NCBI GenBank assembly: GCA_964584325.1
Contig: CAZOZP010000080.1
Location: forward strand, 1-12,407
DNA length: 12,407 nt
DNA from: CAZOZP01 sp964584325
GTDB lineage: Bacteria; Bacteroidota; Ignavibacteria; Ignavibacteriales; Melioribacteraceae
Direction: 5' to 3'
Program-made: the position numbers and the translations under genes
The notes under the pieces: model-generated
Databases searched by the model: none
Told to the model about the DNA's origin: nothing
The model's input: the letters and a program-made list of their open reading frames with translations, nothing else
Part shown: piece by piece, positions 4,770-12,407 of the stretch
How the letters are laid out: the number at the start of each line of letters is the position of its first letter
Position numbering within the stretch: the first letter of the stretch is position 1

Positions 4770-6110
4770 ATGTCGTCTTACCTAAAAGAATTAATAGCCG
4801 AGGTTAAAGCAAAGAATCCGGGAGAACCGGAGTTTCACCAGGCTGTAGAGGAAGTGGCAGAATCATTGGATGATGTGCTTGAACAGCACGCTGAATTCAG
4901 GAAGGCAAAGATACTTGAAAGAATGTGCGAACCTGAAAGAGTTATTATTTTTCGTGTACCCTGGGTTAATGATCAGGGAGAAATTAAGATTAATAGGGGA
5001 TTCCGGATTGAAATGAACAGCGCAATAGGTCCGTACAAAGGCGGTCTGCGTTTTCATCCGTCGGTTACTCTAGGCGGATTAAAATTCCTGGCTTTTGAAC
5101 AAACCTTTAAGAATGCTCTGACTACTCTTCCTCTTGGCGGAGGTAAAGGAGGATCTGATTTTGATCCCCGTGGTAAAAGCGAGGGCGAAGTTATGCGATT
5201 CTGCCAGAGTTTTATGTGTGAACTATACAGACATATAGGAGCGAACACAGATGTTCCTGCCGGTGATATAGGAGTGGGCGCAAGAGAGATTGGCTTCCTT
5301 TTCGGTCATTACAAGAGACTTAAAAATACTTTCGAGGGAGTGCTTACGGGTAAAGGAATAAATTGGGGCGGAAGCCTTATTCGTCCGGAAGCTACAGGAT
5401 TCGGAGTTGTGTATTTTACTTGCGAAATGCTCGCAGAAAAAGATGAATCTATTGAAGGTAAGAAAGTTGCAGTATCCGGTTTCGGCAATGTTGCATGGGG
5501 AGCAGTTAAAAAAGCATCTGAACTTGGGGCAAAGGTTGTAACTATAAGCGGACCCGACGGCTATATCTATGACCCTGATGGAATAAGCGGAAATAAAATT
5601 GATTTTATGGTTAGAATGCGCCTTGCCGGGAGAGATATGGTGAAGGATTACGCAGATGAATTCAATGTTGAATTTTTTCCGGGTAAAAGGCCCTGGGAAG
5701 CAAAGGTTGATATCGCTCTTCCTTGTGCTATCCAGAATGAACTTAACGGAGATGATGCCCGCACACTGCTGGATAACGGATGCAAACTTGTATGTGAAGG
5801 AGCGAATATGCCCTGCACGCCTGAGGCTATTAAGCTGTTTCAGGAAAGCCGGATTCAATATGCACCGGGTAAAGCCGCAAATGCCGGAGGTGTGGGAGTT
5901 TCCGGACTCGAGATGGCTCAGAACAGCATGCGCTACAGCTGGACACGCGAAGAGGTTGACCAGAGGCTTCATATAATAATGAAGAGTATTCACAGAGCTT
6001 GCATAGATACTGCTTCACATTACGGTACCCCGGGAAATTATGTGAATGGTGCAAATATTTCCGGATTCCTTAAAGTTGCAAATGCAATGATGGATCAGGG
6101 TGTGGTTTAG
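4770..6110 (+). CDS. gdhA: Glutamate dehydrogenase, hexameric small-subunit type, probably NADP-specific
   Basis: The enzyme makes glutamate from 2-oxoglutarate, ammonium and NAD(P)H in the cytoplasm (EC 1.4.1.4 if NADP-specific). At 446 residues it matches the roughly 447-residue GdhA family along its whole length. The glutamate-binding segment has Lys90 in GPYKGGLRFHP and Lys105 in GGLKFLAFEQ. PLGGGKGGSDFDP (121-133) carries the catalytic Lys126, and PAGDIGVGAREIG (163-175) the catalytic Asp166. The Rossmann domain begins at VAVSGFGNVAWG (233-244). Ser260, after the second Rossmann strand (VVTIS), has no Asp or Glu in the place NAD-specific enzymes usually use, which favours NADP, but the cofactor is not proven. 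The stop lies 4 nt before the next start, so translation is probably coupled. Codon use and GC look like a long-resident chromosomal gene, in contrast to the left part. Confidence 0.95.
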   Translation: MSSYLKELIAEVKAKNPGEPEFHQAVEEVAESLDDVLEQHAEFRKAKILERMCEPERVIIFRVPWVNDQGEIKINRGFRIEMNSAIGPYKGGLRFHPSVTLGGLKFLAFEQTFKNALTTLPLGGGKGGSDFDPRGKSEGEVMRFCQSFMCELYRHIGANTDVPAGDIGVGAREIGFLFGHYKRLKNTFEGVLTGKGINWGGSLIRPEATGFGVVYFTCEMLAEKDESIEGKKVAVSGFGNVAWGAVKKASELGAKVVTISGPDGYIYDPDGISGNKIDFMVRMRLAGRDMVKDYADEFNVEFFPGKRPWEAKVDIALPCAIQNELNGDDARTLLDNGCKLVCEGANMPCTPEAIKLFQESRIQYAPGKAANAGGVGVSGLEMAQNSMRYSWTREEVDQRLHIIMKSIHRACIDTASHYGTPGNYVNGANISGFLKVANAMMDQGVV

Positions 6111-6114
6111 TCTA

Positions 6115-9100
6115 ATGGGAAATATGCCGGAAAAATTCGATAGAAAACTGATTAAGAGCGGAGCCTATTCAAGATATCTGGATTTTCATAATCTTATGAA
6201 ATTCAGAATAAGAGATATTCTTCTTGTTTCCAGTATGTACGACTCTTATATCTTTGAAGAAGACGGAAGGCTGTATGAACTTATTCGGTCAGAATATCAG
6301 GGACTCAACTTAAGTCATAGTCCGGAACTTATGCAGGTATCAAGCGGCGAAGATGCTCTTGAACTTGCTCTCAATGAGAATAGGTTCAATCTGATTCTCG
6401 TTACTCTTCATATAGAAGATATGAAAAGCGTAACATTTGCAAAAAAGGCACGCGAAGCAGGCATTAAAATTCCGATTGTACTGCTTGGATACGACAATTT
6501 CGAGATGACGGAAATACTATCCAGAGAAGACACATCATGCTTCGATAAAATTTTTATCTGGCAGGGGGATTTCCGTCTGATTGTCGGAATAATTAAATAT
6601 CTTGAAGATATGCTGAATGTTGAGGATGATACGAAAAGAATAGGTGTGCAGTCGATTATTGTTATCGAAGACAATATTCTTTTCTATTCATCCTACCTGC
6701 CTCTGATCTATAACGCAATACTTACACAATCGCAGGGATTGATTTCAGAAGGAATAAACCTCTCGCATAAGTTCCTGAGGATGCGTGCAAGGCCTAAAAT
6801 TCTTCTATGCTCAAATTATGAAGAAGCCTGGAATTATTTTGAAAAATATAAAGACTGCATCCTTGGTGTAATAACAGATCTTGCGTTTACAAAAGACGGC
6901 CTGATGAACGAAAATGCGGGAATGGAGTTTGCCGCAAGCGTAAAAGCAGAAGATTCAGATATCCCGATTCTTCTTCAATCAAATCATCCTGATATAGAAA
7001 AAATGGCGGCTTCTCTTTCAATCCATTATCTCAAGAAGGATTCGCCAACACTTTTAGGCGATCTGAATCAGTTCATAAAACAGCATTTTTCATTCGGCGA
7101 TTTTGTATTCAGGCTTGAAGACGGTAAGGAGGTAGGCCGGGCTTCAAATCTGAAAGAATTAGGCAAAATGATTGAAGAAGTTCCGTTAGAAAGTATTTTA
7201 TATCACGCCGGAAGAAATCATTTTTCAAACTGGCTTAAAGCACGCACCGAATTCCGGCTTGCAACTCAGTTAAAGCCGAAGAGAATTTCAGATTATGAAT
7301 CGCCGGAAGCTTTGAGATCTTATCTTGTAAAGGAAGTTCGCGAATTCCAGATTTCCAGGCAACGCGGGGTAATTTCGGATTTTGATAAGAACAATTTCAG
7401 TAAATATAGTACTTTTGCAAGAATAGGCGGTGGGTCGCTTGGCGGGAAGGCAAGAGGACTTGGTTTTGTTAACAGGCTTTTAAGCGATTTCGAAATCAGA
7501 AACAGATTCGAAGGCATCGAAATTTTAGTTCCTGCCGGAATAGTGATTGCAACAGATATATTCGATCAGTTTTTAAGCGATAATAATTTGCTTGAATTTG
7601 CACTCACTTCCGGTGATGATGAAGAAATTAACAGAAGGTTTCTTGAAGCTCAGAAGATACCCTATCTTCTTATCCGCGATCTTATGGATTTCCTTACCAT
7701 AGTGAAAGAACCTCTGGCAGTAAGATCAAGCTCATTGCTGGAAGATTCTCAGGGACAGCCGTTTGCAGGGGTTTATGATACTTATATGATTCCGAATAAC
7801 CACAAGGATATGTCGGAGAATCTTAAAAATTTGCTGGATATAATTAAACTGGTTTATGCTTCAACATTCCATAGTAACGCAAAAGACTATATTAAAGTAA
7901 CTTCCTACAGAACAGAGGAAGAAAAAATGGCTGTGATTGTTCAGCTTCTTACAGGAGCTAAGCATAACGGCAAATTCTATCCGGAAATATCAGGAGTAGC
8001 AAAATCTTATAATTTTTATCCGATTTCTCCTTTAAGACCTTCAGACGGAATTGTTTCAGCCGCATTAGGATTGGGTAAAACGATTGTTGAGGGCGGTGAG
8101 ACAATCAGATTTTGTCCGAAATACCCAAAACACTTAATTCAATTTTCAAATTTGAAGGATACATTAAAATACAGTCAGTCAACTTTTTATGCACTTGAGT
8201 ACGGAGAAACAGAAAATAAAAAAGAAGAAATTAAAGACGGGAACATTAAAATATCTGAAAAATACGAATACTTAAAAAAGTATAAAACTCACGAAGCTGA
8301 AAAAGACGGAGTACTTTCTTATGTAGGCTCAACATATTCCATTGAGAACCATGCTGTTTATGACGGAGTATCACGAAGCGGCCCAAAACTTTTTACCCTT
8401 GCGCCTATCCTTAAATTAGGGGCATTGCCGATACCTGAGATACTTGATCTTTTATTAGAGATGATTGCATGGGGAATAGGCAGTCCGGTTGAAATTGAGT
8501 TTGCCTGCAATTTTTCAGTAGAGAAGGGGAACGCAAGGCAGTTTTCTCTCCTTCAGGCAAGACCGGTAGTTGTAGGCGGTGAAAGGGAAAATCTGGATAT
8601 TTCGGTGCATTCGGGCGAGGAAATACTTGCTCATTCAAAAATTGCTTTAGGTAACGGACTTATAGAAAATATCAATGACATTATTACAATTGATCCGGAT
8701 GTATTCGATAGAGCAAAGACCTGGGAAGTTGCGGCTGAAATTGCTGATTTCAATAGAAAACTTTCGTCTGAGGGAAAGAAATATCTCCTGGTTGGAATGG
8801 GAAGGTGGGGGTCACTTGATCCGTGGTTGGGTATTCCGGTTTCGTGGGATCAAATCTCCGGAGCAAAAACAATAATTGAAGGTAACTTTAGAGATTTTAA
8901 TGTATCTCCGTCTCAGGGTACACACTTTTTTCAGAATCTTACATCATTTAAGGTAGGTTATTTTACAATCAATGAAAAAAGCGGGGAAGGTTTCTTAGAC
9001 TGGAAATGGCTCAATTCTTTACCGGATGAAGATAGAAAAAAGTATTCAAGGCATATCAGACTTGAAAAACCTCTTATTATTAAAATAAACGGACAGAAAA

Positions 9101-9129
9101 ATGAAGGTATAATCATAAAACCTGCATAA
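6115..9129 (+). CDS. Double receiver-like plus PEP synthase/PPDK N-terminal ATP-grasp fusion protein
   Basis: At 1004 residues it has four visible parts. Residues ~33-150 are receiver-like but lack the phosphoacceptor Asp (LILVTLHIEDM). Residues ~181-325 form a second receiver with an intact set: Glu185-Asp186 (IIVIEDN), Asp255 (GVITDLAF), Ser289 (LLQSNH) and Lys307/308 (YLKKDS). Residues ~331-400 hold a small domain with YHAGRNHFSNWL (363-374) that I cannot name with certainty. From ~430 to 820 is an ATP/PEP-type ATP-grasp domain: GGGSLGGKARGLG (438-450), VRSSSLLEDSQGQPFAG (536-552), GLGKTIVEGG (652-661) and LLQARPV (812-818). The last ~185 residues include GRWGSLDPWLGIPV (896-909). No phosphohistidine motif (TSHAAI type) and no PEP/pyruvate barrel are present, so it is not a full PEP synthase. 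The ATG at 6115, 4 nt after gdhA, is preferred to a GTG at 6100 that overlaps gdhA. It may be an ATP-dependent regulator or transferase controlled by phosphorylation; the reaction is unknown. Confidence 0.8.
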   Translation: MGNMPEKFDRKLIKSGAYSRYLDFHNLMKFRIRDILLVSSMYDSYIFEEDGRLYELIRSEYQGLNLSHSPELMQVSSGEDALELALNENRFNLILVTLHIEDMKSVTFAKKAREAGIKIPIVLLGYDNFEMTEILSREDTSCFDKIFIWQGDFRLIVGIIKYLEDMLNVEDDTKRIGVQSIIVIEDNILFYSSYLPLIYNAILTQSQGLISEGINLSHKFLRMRARPKILLCSNYEEAWNYFEKYKDCILGVITDLAFTKDGLMNENAGMEFAASVKAEDSDIPILLQSNHPDIEKMAASLSIHYLKKDSPTLLGDLNQFIKQHFSFGDFVFRLEDGKEVGRASNLKELGKMIEEVPLESILYHAGRNHFSNWLKARTEFRLATQLKPKRISDYESPEALRSYLVKEVREFQISRQRGVISDFDKNNFSKYSTFARIGGGSLGGKARGLGFVNRLLSDFEIRNRFEGIEILVPAGIVIATDIFDQFLSDNNLLEFALTSGDDEEINRRFLEAQKIPYLLIRDLMDFLTIVKEPLAVRSSSLLEDSQGQPFAGVYDTYMIPNNHKDMSENLKNLLDIIKLVYASTFHSNAKDYIKVTSYRTEEEKMAVIVQLLTGAKHNGKFYPEISGVAKSYNFYPISPLRPSDGIVSAALGLGKTIVEGGETIRFCPKYPKHLIQFSNLKDTLKYSQSTFYALEYGETENKKEEIKDGNIKISEKYEYLKKYKTHEAEKDGVLSYVGSTYSIENHAVYDGVSRSGPKLFTLAPILKLGALPIPEILDLLLEMIAWGIGSPVEIEFACNFSVEKGNARQFSLLQARPVVVGGERENLDISVHSGEEILAHSKIALGNGLIENINDIITIDPDVFDRAKTWEVAAEIADFNRKLSSEGKKYLLVGMGRWGSLDPWLGIPVSWDQISGAKTIIEGNFRDFNVSPSQGTHFFQNLTSFKVGYFTINEKSGEGFLDWKWLNSLPDEDRKKYSRHIRLEKPLIIKINGQKNEGIIIKPA

Positions 9130-9153
9130 TATACGGGATTAACAAACTAATTA

Positions 9154-9185
9154 TTTGCAAATGAACGCTTTGAGATTTAACTTTT
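9154..9185 (+). promoter_or_regulatory. Candidate Bacteroidota-type promoter for the aminotransferase gene
   Basis: TTTG at 9154-9157 is followed after 20 nt by TAACTTTT at 9178-9185. This matches the known Bacteroidota consensus TTTG-N19/20-TAnnTTTG at all but the last base. It lies about 30 nt before the start codon in an 86-nt gap between two same-strand genes. The sequence is AT-rich, so a chance match is quite possible. Confidence 0.35.
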
Positions 9186-9215
9186 GTATATAAATAATCA
9201 ATTATTTGGTGAGAG

Positions 9216-10421
9216 ATGATCAAAAAAATAATACCCGCAGACAGAGTAGAAAATGTAACTTATGCCGTCAGAGATATAGTTCTTATTGCAGACGAAGCGG
9301 CGAAGGCGGGTAAGGAAATGATTTATCTTAACATCGGAGACCCTAATCTTTTTGATTTTGCACCCCCCTCATATATTGTTGAAGAAACGTATAAAGCAAT
9401 GCGAGGAAATCATAACGGATATGCTCCTTCTTCGGGAATAAAATCGGCGGTTGAAGCAATCCGGTTCGACAGCGAGAAAAGGGGAATAGCAAATATTCAG
9501 GATATATTTGTTTCAACAGGCGCAAGCGAGGCAATTGATATATGTCTTACGGCACTTGTTAACGAAGGAGAGAATATACTTACGCCTACACCCGGCTATC
9601 CGTTATATACAGCAATTGCAAGTAAACTGCGTACTATTGAAAATCCGTATTACCTGAAAGAAGAAAACGGATGGCAGCCTGATATTGATGATATCAAGAG
9701 TAAAATAAACGACAAGACTCGGGGTATTATCATTATTAATCCGAATAATCCTACCGGAAGCAGTTATACGATGGAAACACTTGTTAAACTTGTTGAGCTT
9801 GCCAAAGAATATAATCTTGTAATATTTGCCGATGAAATATACGACAGACTTTTGCTCGACGGCCAGAAGCATATATCAATTGCTTCAATAGATAAGAATC
9901 ATCCGGTTTTAACATTCGGCGGACTATCTAAGAATTTTATGGTTCCCGGATTCAGAATCGGCTGGGGAGTAATAAGCGGTGATATAGCCGTACTTAAGGA
10001 TTATATTGACGGGATAAATAAACTTTTAAGAGCAAGACTCTCGGCAAATCATCCGGAACAATATGCAATTGCCCCGGCTTTGTGCGGAGATTTCGGTCAT
10101 CTTGAAGAAGTATTAGGCAAACTCAGAAGCCGAAGAGATGTTACCGTGCAAATGATGAATTCAGTTCCGGGAATATCCTGTGAGAGTCCGGGCGGAGCAT
10201 TTTATTCATTTCCAAAAATATCGATAGATAATTCTGACTCCCATTTTGTGAAAGAACTTATCAGGGAAACCGGTGTAGTTGTTGTTCCGGGAGAAGGTTT
10301 TGGCGAAATGCCCGGCACTAAACATTTCAGGGCTGTCTTTTTGGCTAATGAAACTTTACTGGAAAAAGCTTTTAAGAAAATCATAGCATTTTATGAGATG
10401 TACAAAAACAAATATGAATAA
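9216..10421 (+). CDS. Class I PLP-dependent aminotransferase, AlaA-like
   Basis: A 401-residue cytoplasmic fold-type I aminotransferase. The PLP lysine is Lys239 in GGLSKNFMVPGFRIGW. Other cofactor and substrate residues are visible: GASEA (102-106) for the PLP phosphate, Tyr129 in PGYPLY, Asn178 in INPNNPTG, Asp206 and Tyr209 in FADEIYD, Arg247, and Arg372 in HFRAVF for the substrate carboxylate. Length and motif spelling resemble the alanine/glutamate-pyruvate aminotransferases of the AlaA type (about 405 residues in E. coli) more than classical AspC. Aspartate or another amino acid as substrate cannot be excluded. It lies 86 nt after the ATP-grasp fusion gene and downstream of gdhA, which suggests that glutamate made by GdhA is the amino donor, e.g. 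for alanine. GGTGAGAG directly before the ATG provides a close ribosome-binding site. Confidence 0.85.
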   Translation: MIKKIIPADRVENVTYAVRDIVLIADEAAKAGKEMIYLNIGDPNLFDFAPPSYIVEETYKAMRGNHNGYAPSSGIKSAVEAIRFDSEKRGIANIQDIFVSTGASEAIDICLTALVNEGENILTPTPGYPLYTAIASKLRTIENPYYLKEENGWQPDIDDIKSKINDKTRGIIIINPNNPTGSSYTMETLVKLVELAKEYNLVIFADEIYDRLLLDGQKHISIASIDKNHPVLTFGGLSKNFMVPGFRIGWGVISGDIAVLKDYIDGINKLLRARLSANHPEQYAIAPALCGDFGHLEEVLGKLRSRRDVTVQMMNSVPGISCESPGGAFYSFPKISIDNSDSHFVKELIRETGVVVVPGEGFGEMPGTKHFRAVFLANETLLEKAFKKIIAFYEMYKNKYE

Positions 10422-10432
10422 GGAATTATGCC

Positions 10433-11548
10433 ATGATTAAATATTTTGCTTTTTTAGCCGTATTTCTTCTGGCGTTTTCCTGCAAGGAAGACAGCAATCC
10501 GGTTGAAGCACAGACTTATGGAATGGTTTCCGGATATGTTACCGAGCAGATTACAAAAACTCCGCTCGATTTTGTTAAGCTATATACTGTGCCGGCTACA
10601 GGGGTAGTTACAACAAACAAAGACGGTTATTACGAAATACAAAACATAGATGCAGGTGAATATAGAATATATGCAATGAAAGACGGATTTGATTCTTCAT
10701 CCGTTAATGTTAAAGTACAGTTATCCTCAATCACTACAGCTAATTTCGTGCTTCAGAAATACGACAGCACCAAGTATTTCAATTACGGTACAATAAAAGG
10801 CATAATAAGAAATACAGCTAATAATACTGTTATTTCTAATGCCATAGTTAAGACAACACCCCCGAGTTTATCAGTCAGCTCAAAGGCTGACGGTGCGTAT
10901 GAGCTTACAAAGATGACGCCCGGTACTTATGTTGTTGAAGCTACTAAAGCAGGTTACGACACTGTGAAAATATCTATTGTTGTTAAAAAGAATGAAATTT
11001 CTGTTGCCGATATATATCTCAAGCAGCTCGATACTACACCTAAACCTGTTACCGGAACAATTTCCGGACTTGTTCTCAATTCGTTCGATGCAAAACCTCT
11101 GGCCTCGGCTACTGTTACTACAACTCCTTCTCTAAGTTCAGTTATTACCGATAATGCCGGTTTATATGAAGTAAAGAATGTTCCACCGGGCAAATACAAG
11201 GTTAAGATATCCAAACCGGGTTTTACTGATTCAGAAAAGGAAATTTCGGTAACTGCAGGTATTAATACGGTAGCTAACTTTACTCTTCAGTCCACAACAG
11301 GCAGAATTAGCGGGACAATAACCGATGCCGTAACAGAAAAACCGATATCCGGAGTAAATGTTTATACAACTCCGGGAACTACATCTGTAACTACAGGTGC
11401 AGACGGAAAATTTGTTCTTGAAAATATTCCTCCGGGTAAATTTTCTTTGAATACGGTAAAAAGCGGATACGTTGCAGGTGTAAAGGAAATTCAGGTAACA
11501 GCAGGAAATATTACGACAGCAGATGTTGTAATGACATTAAGTGAGTAA
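10433..11548 (+). CDS. Lipoprotein with four carboxypeptidase-regulatory-like repeats
   Basis: The 371-residue product starts with a lipoprotein signal (MIKYFAFLAVFLLAFSC) and Cys17 is the likely lipidation site, followed by KEDSN. The rest is four beta-sandwich repeats of about 80 residues: ~30-108, 118-198, 207-286 and 289-369. Each follows the pattern G-x-I/V-x-G-x-V/I ... D/T-x-x-G-x-Y/F-x-(L/I)-x-N-(I/V)-x-P/A-G-x-Y ... K-x-G-Y/F, typical of carboxypeptidase-regulatory-like (CarboxypepD_reg/PEGA-type) domains. Such domains serve as surface adhesion, spacer or carbohydrate-binding modules. There is no enzyme domain, so a structural or binding role in the outer membrane is likely. AAGGA 8 nt before the ATG is a good Shine-Dalgarno site, and the start is 11 nt after the aminotransferase stop, so the two may be co-transcribed. 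Repeats 3 and 4 are the most alike. Confidence 0.85.
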   Translation: MIKYFAFLAVFLLAFSCKEDSNPVEAQTYGMVSGYVTEQITKTPLDFVKLYTVPATGVVTTNKDGYYEIQNIDAGEYRIYAMKDGFDSSSVNVKVQLSSITTANFVLQKYDSTKYFNYGTIKGIIRNTANNTVISNAIVKTTPPSLSVSSKADGAYELTKMTPGTYVVEATKAGYDTVKISIVVKKNEISVADIYLKQLDTTPKPVTGTISGLVLNSFDAKPLASATVTTTPSLSSVITDNAGLYEVKNVPPGKYKVKISKPGFTDSEKEISVTAGINTVANFTLQSTTGRISGTITDAVTEKPISGVNVYTTPGTTSVTTGADGKFVLENIPPGKFSLNTVKSGYVAGVKEIQVTAGNITTADVVMTLSE

Positions 11549-11587
11549 TACTATAACACTCTTTTACTCTGTTTCTCTGTTACTTTG

Positions 11588-12407
11588 TCACTTTAAAATA
11601 ACCATTTTCCTTACTGCTGAATAGTTATCCGAAACAAGTTTGTAGTAATAAACCCCTGCGGGTAATCCGGCAGAATCAAATCTTATTTTGTATGAGCCCG
11701 GTAGTGTATGTTTATCATAAATAACCGCACATTCTTTTCCCAGCAAATCGTATATTTTTACTGAAATTTTTCCTGCGGATGGGACTTTAATTTCTATAGT
11801 TGTTGCCGGATTAAATGGATTGGGATAGTTTTGTCCGAGGCTGTAAGTCTTTACAATGGTTTTGTTTTTAATAATTTGCGTAGTTTCCTTTTTTGCGCAT
11901 AGAATCAGGTTATCCGGATCAAACTTAACCGAATTCGGCCGGAAAGGAAGAGTAAGAGCAAATGACTGCTTTTGTAAATCATTGAAAAGAGTAATCAGAG
12001 AATCGCCTTTGTCGTGTTCTATTTTAATCTGAATAGGCATTATAAAGAAAGAGGGACTGAAATTTTCTTCCTGTTCAACAAGTATTTCAAAATTATAATG
12101 ATTATCCGAAATTTCCTCTGCGTCCCAACTGAAAGTATATTTGGGGTAGCCGAGGCCATAAATCCATTGATTAAAGAAGTATTCAAGACTCTTTCCGTAA
12201 ATTGTTTCAGCAATAGCGCGAAAATCTTCAACGCCGGCATTTCCGTATTCAAATCTTTCGCTTAAAGAGTATTCTCTGAGGATTCGAAAAAAAATCTCAT
12301 CGCCCGTAACAGAGCGGAGCATGTGCAGAATAACGGCGCCTTTGGCATAAGTCTTTGCATAATTAAAAATCGAACTGACACCGGAAATATCATATAAATA
12401 TATTGAA
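11588..12407 (-). CDS. Secreted M1-family aminopeptidase, C-terminal part with T9SS sorting domain (5' end outside the window)
   Basis: The frame is open from the right edge of the window to the TGA at 11588-11590, 272 residues. The first part, YAKGAVILHMLRSVTGDEIFFRILREY, then EYGNAGVEDF and FFNQWIYGLGYPKY, is the C-terminal region of the M1 (gluzincin) aminopeptidase catalytic domain. In this family Y-x-K-G-A-x-x-L-H-M-L-R follows the zinc site, so the HExxH motif should lie just beyond the window. An Met at 12322 is internal, not the start. A beta-rich linker follows, then a T9SS type A sorting domain (nt 11591-11830) beginning GQNYPNPFNPATTIEIKV and ending VYYYKLVSDNYSAVRKMVILK. The protein should be exported by Sec, carried across the outer membrane by T9SS and cleaved at its C-terminus. 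It is convergent with the lipoprotein gene, 39 bp apart, with no clear terminator hairpin between. Confidence 0.9.
   Translation of the reverse strand, partial: SIYLYDISGVSSIFNYAKTYAKGAVILHMLRSVTGDEIFFRILREYSLSERFEYGNAGVEDFRAIAETIYGKSLEYFFNQWIYGLGYPKYTFSWDAEEISDNHYNFEILVEQEENFSPSFFIMPIQIKIEHDKGDSLITLFNDLQKQSFALTLPFRPNSVKFDPDNLILCAKKETTQIIKNKTIVKTYSLGQNYPNPFNPATTIEIKVPSAGKISVKIYDLLGKECAVIYDKHTLPGSYKIRFDSAGLPAGVYYYKLVSDNYSAVRKMVILK

Noticed and set aside
5223..5993. Long open frame of 256 codons on the minus strand inside gdhA
   Set aside because: It lies fully antisense to a well-conserved gene, and its translation shows no domain, signal or sensible composition.
6115..9129. Annotation as a complete phosphoenolpyruvate synthase (ppsA)
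   Set aside because: Only the N-terminal ATP-grasp part is present; the phosphohistidine and PEP/pyruvate-binding barrel domains are not seen.
9170..9194. Sigma-70-like TTGAGA and TATAAA pair before the aminotransferase gene
   Set aside because: The spacer is only 13 nt, too short for a sigma-70 promoter; the TTTG/TAACTTTT pair fits the likely phylum better.
11549..11587. Shared terminator between the convergent lipoprotein and peptidase genes
   Set aside because: Only a 5-bp GAGTA/TACTC pairing is visible; no stable hairpin with a T run on either strand.
1..12407. CRISPR array, tRNA, rRNA or integrase gene
   Set aside because: I found no regularly spaced direct repeats, no cloverleaf and no recombinase or transposase motifs on either strand.

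Overview
The window looks like a piece of a Bacteroidota/Ignavibacteria-type genome. The strongest clue is the minus-strand gene at the right end: its product finishes in a type IX secretion (T9SS) sorting domain of the form QNYPNPFNPATTI, a spelling typical of Ignavibacteria and relatives. The Bacteroidota-style RHS core remnants (VDPLADKY...NNPM...DPDG), the often weak Shine-Dalgarno sites and the low GC fit this. No species can be named.

Left part (1-4769) is an AT-rich accessory region. It holds two orphan RHS C-terminal toxin cassettes in the same orientation. Each begins with the same 34-nt sequence: a perfect 17-nt hairpin, then the codons where a normal RHS core would read SVDPL. Each continues through a short core remnant into a different putative zinc-metallopeptidase toxin (HELAH in the first, HESLHGAGLSH in the second). 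Each is followed at once by a small unknown gene with an N-terminal signal-like segment, the position of an immunity gene. The first cassette has a one-base frameshift between core remnant and toxin. Between the cassettes lies a PIN-domain toxin-antitoxin pair (2012-2649). The gene-free stretches 1425-2011 and 3960-4769 hold dispersed-repeat-like palindromes, a ~65-nt element present twice in direct orientation (1664-1728 and 4082-4145), and an unusually structured multi-hairpin block (4169-4331).

Right part (4770-12407) is chromosomal metabolism with a higher GC look. A glutamate dehydrogenase (gdhA) is followed after 4 nt by a ~1000-residue protein that joins two receiver-like domains to a PEP synthase-type ATP-grasp domain but shows no phosphohistidine swivel or PEP/pyruvate barrel. 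Next come an AlaA-like aminotransferase and a lipoprotein built of four carboxypeptidase-regulatory-like repeats. Convergent to these is the C-terminal part of a secreted M1-family aminopeptidase. GdhA makes glutamate from ammonium and 2-oxoglutarate, and the aminotransferase could pass the amino group to pyruvate, so these genes may form one nitrogen-assimilation group. The lipoprotein and the peptidase are cell-surface or extracellular products.

The most notable biology is the pair of promoterless-looking RHS toxin/immunity cassettes with an identical hairpin-containing junction (a possible reservoir for toxin-tip exchange), and the receiver/ATP-grasp fusion coupled to gdhA.
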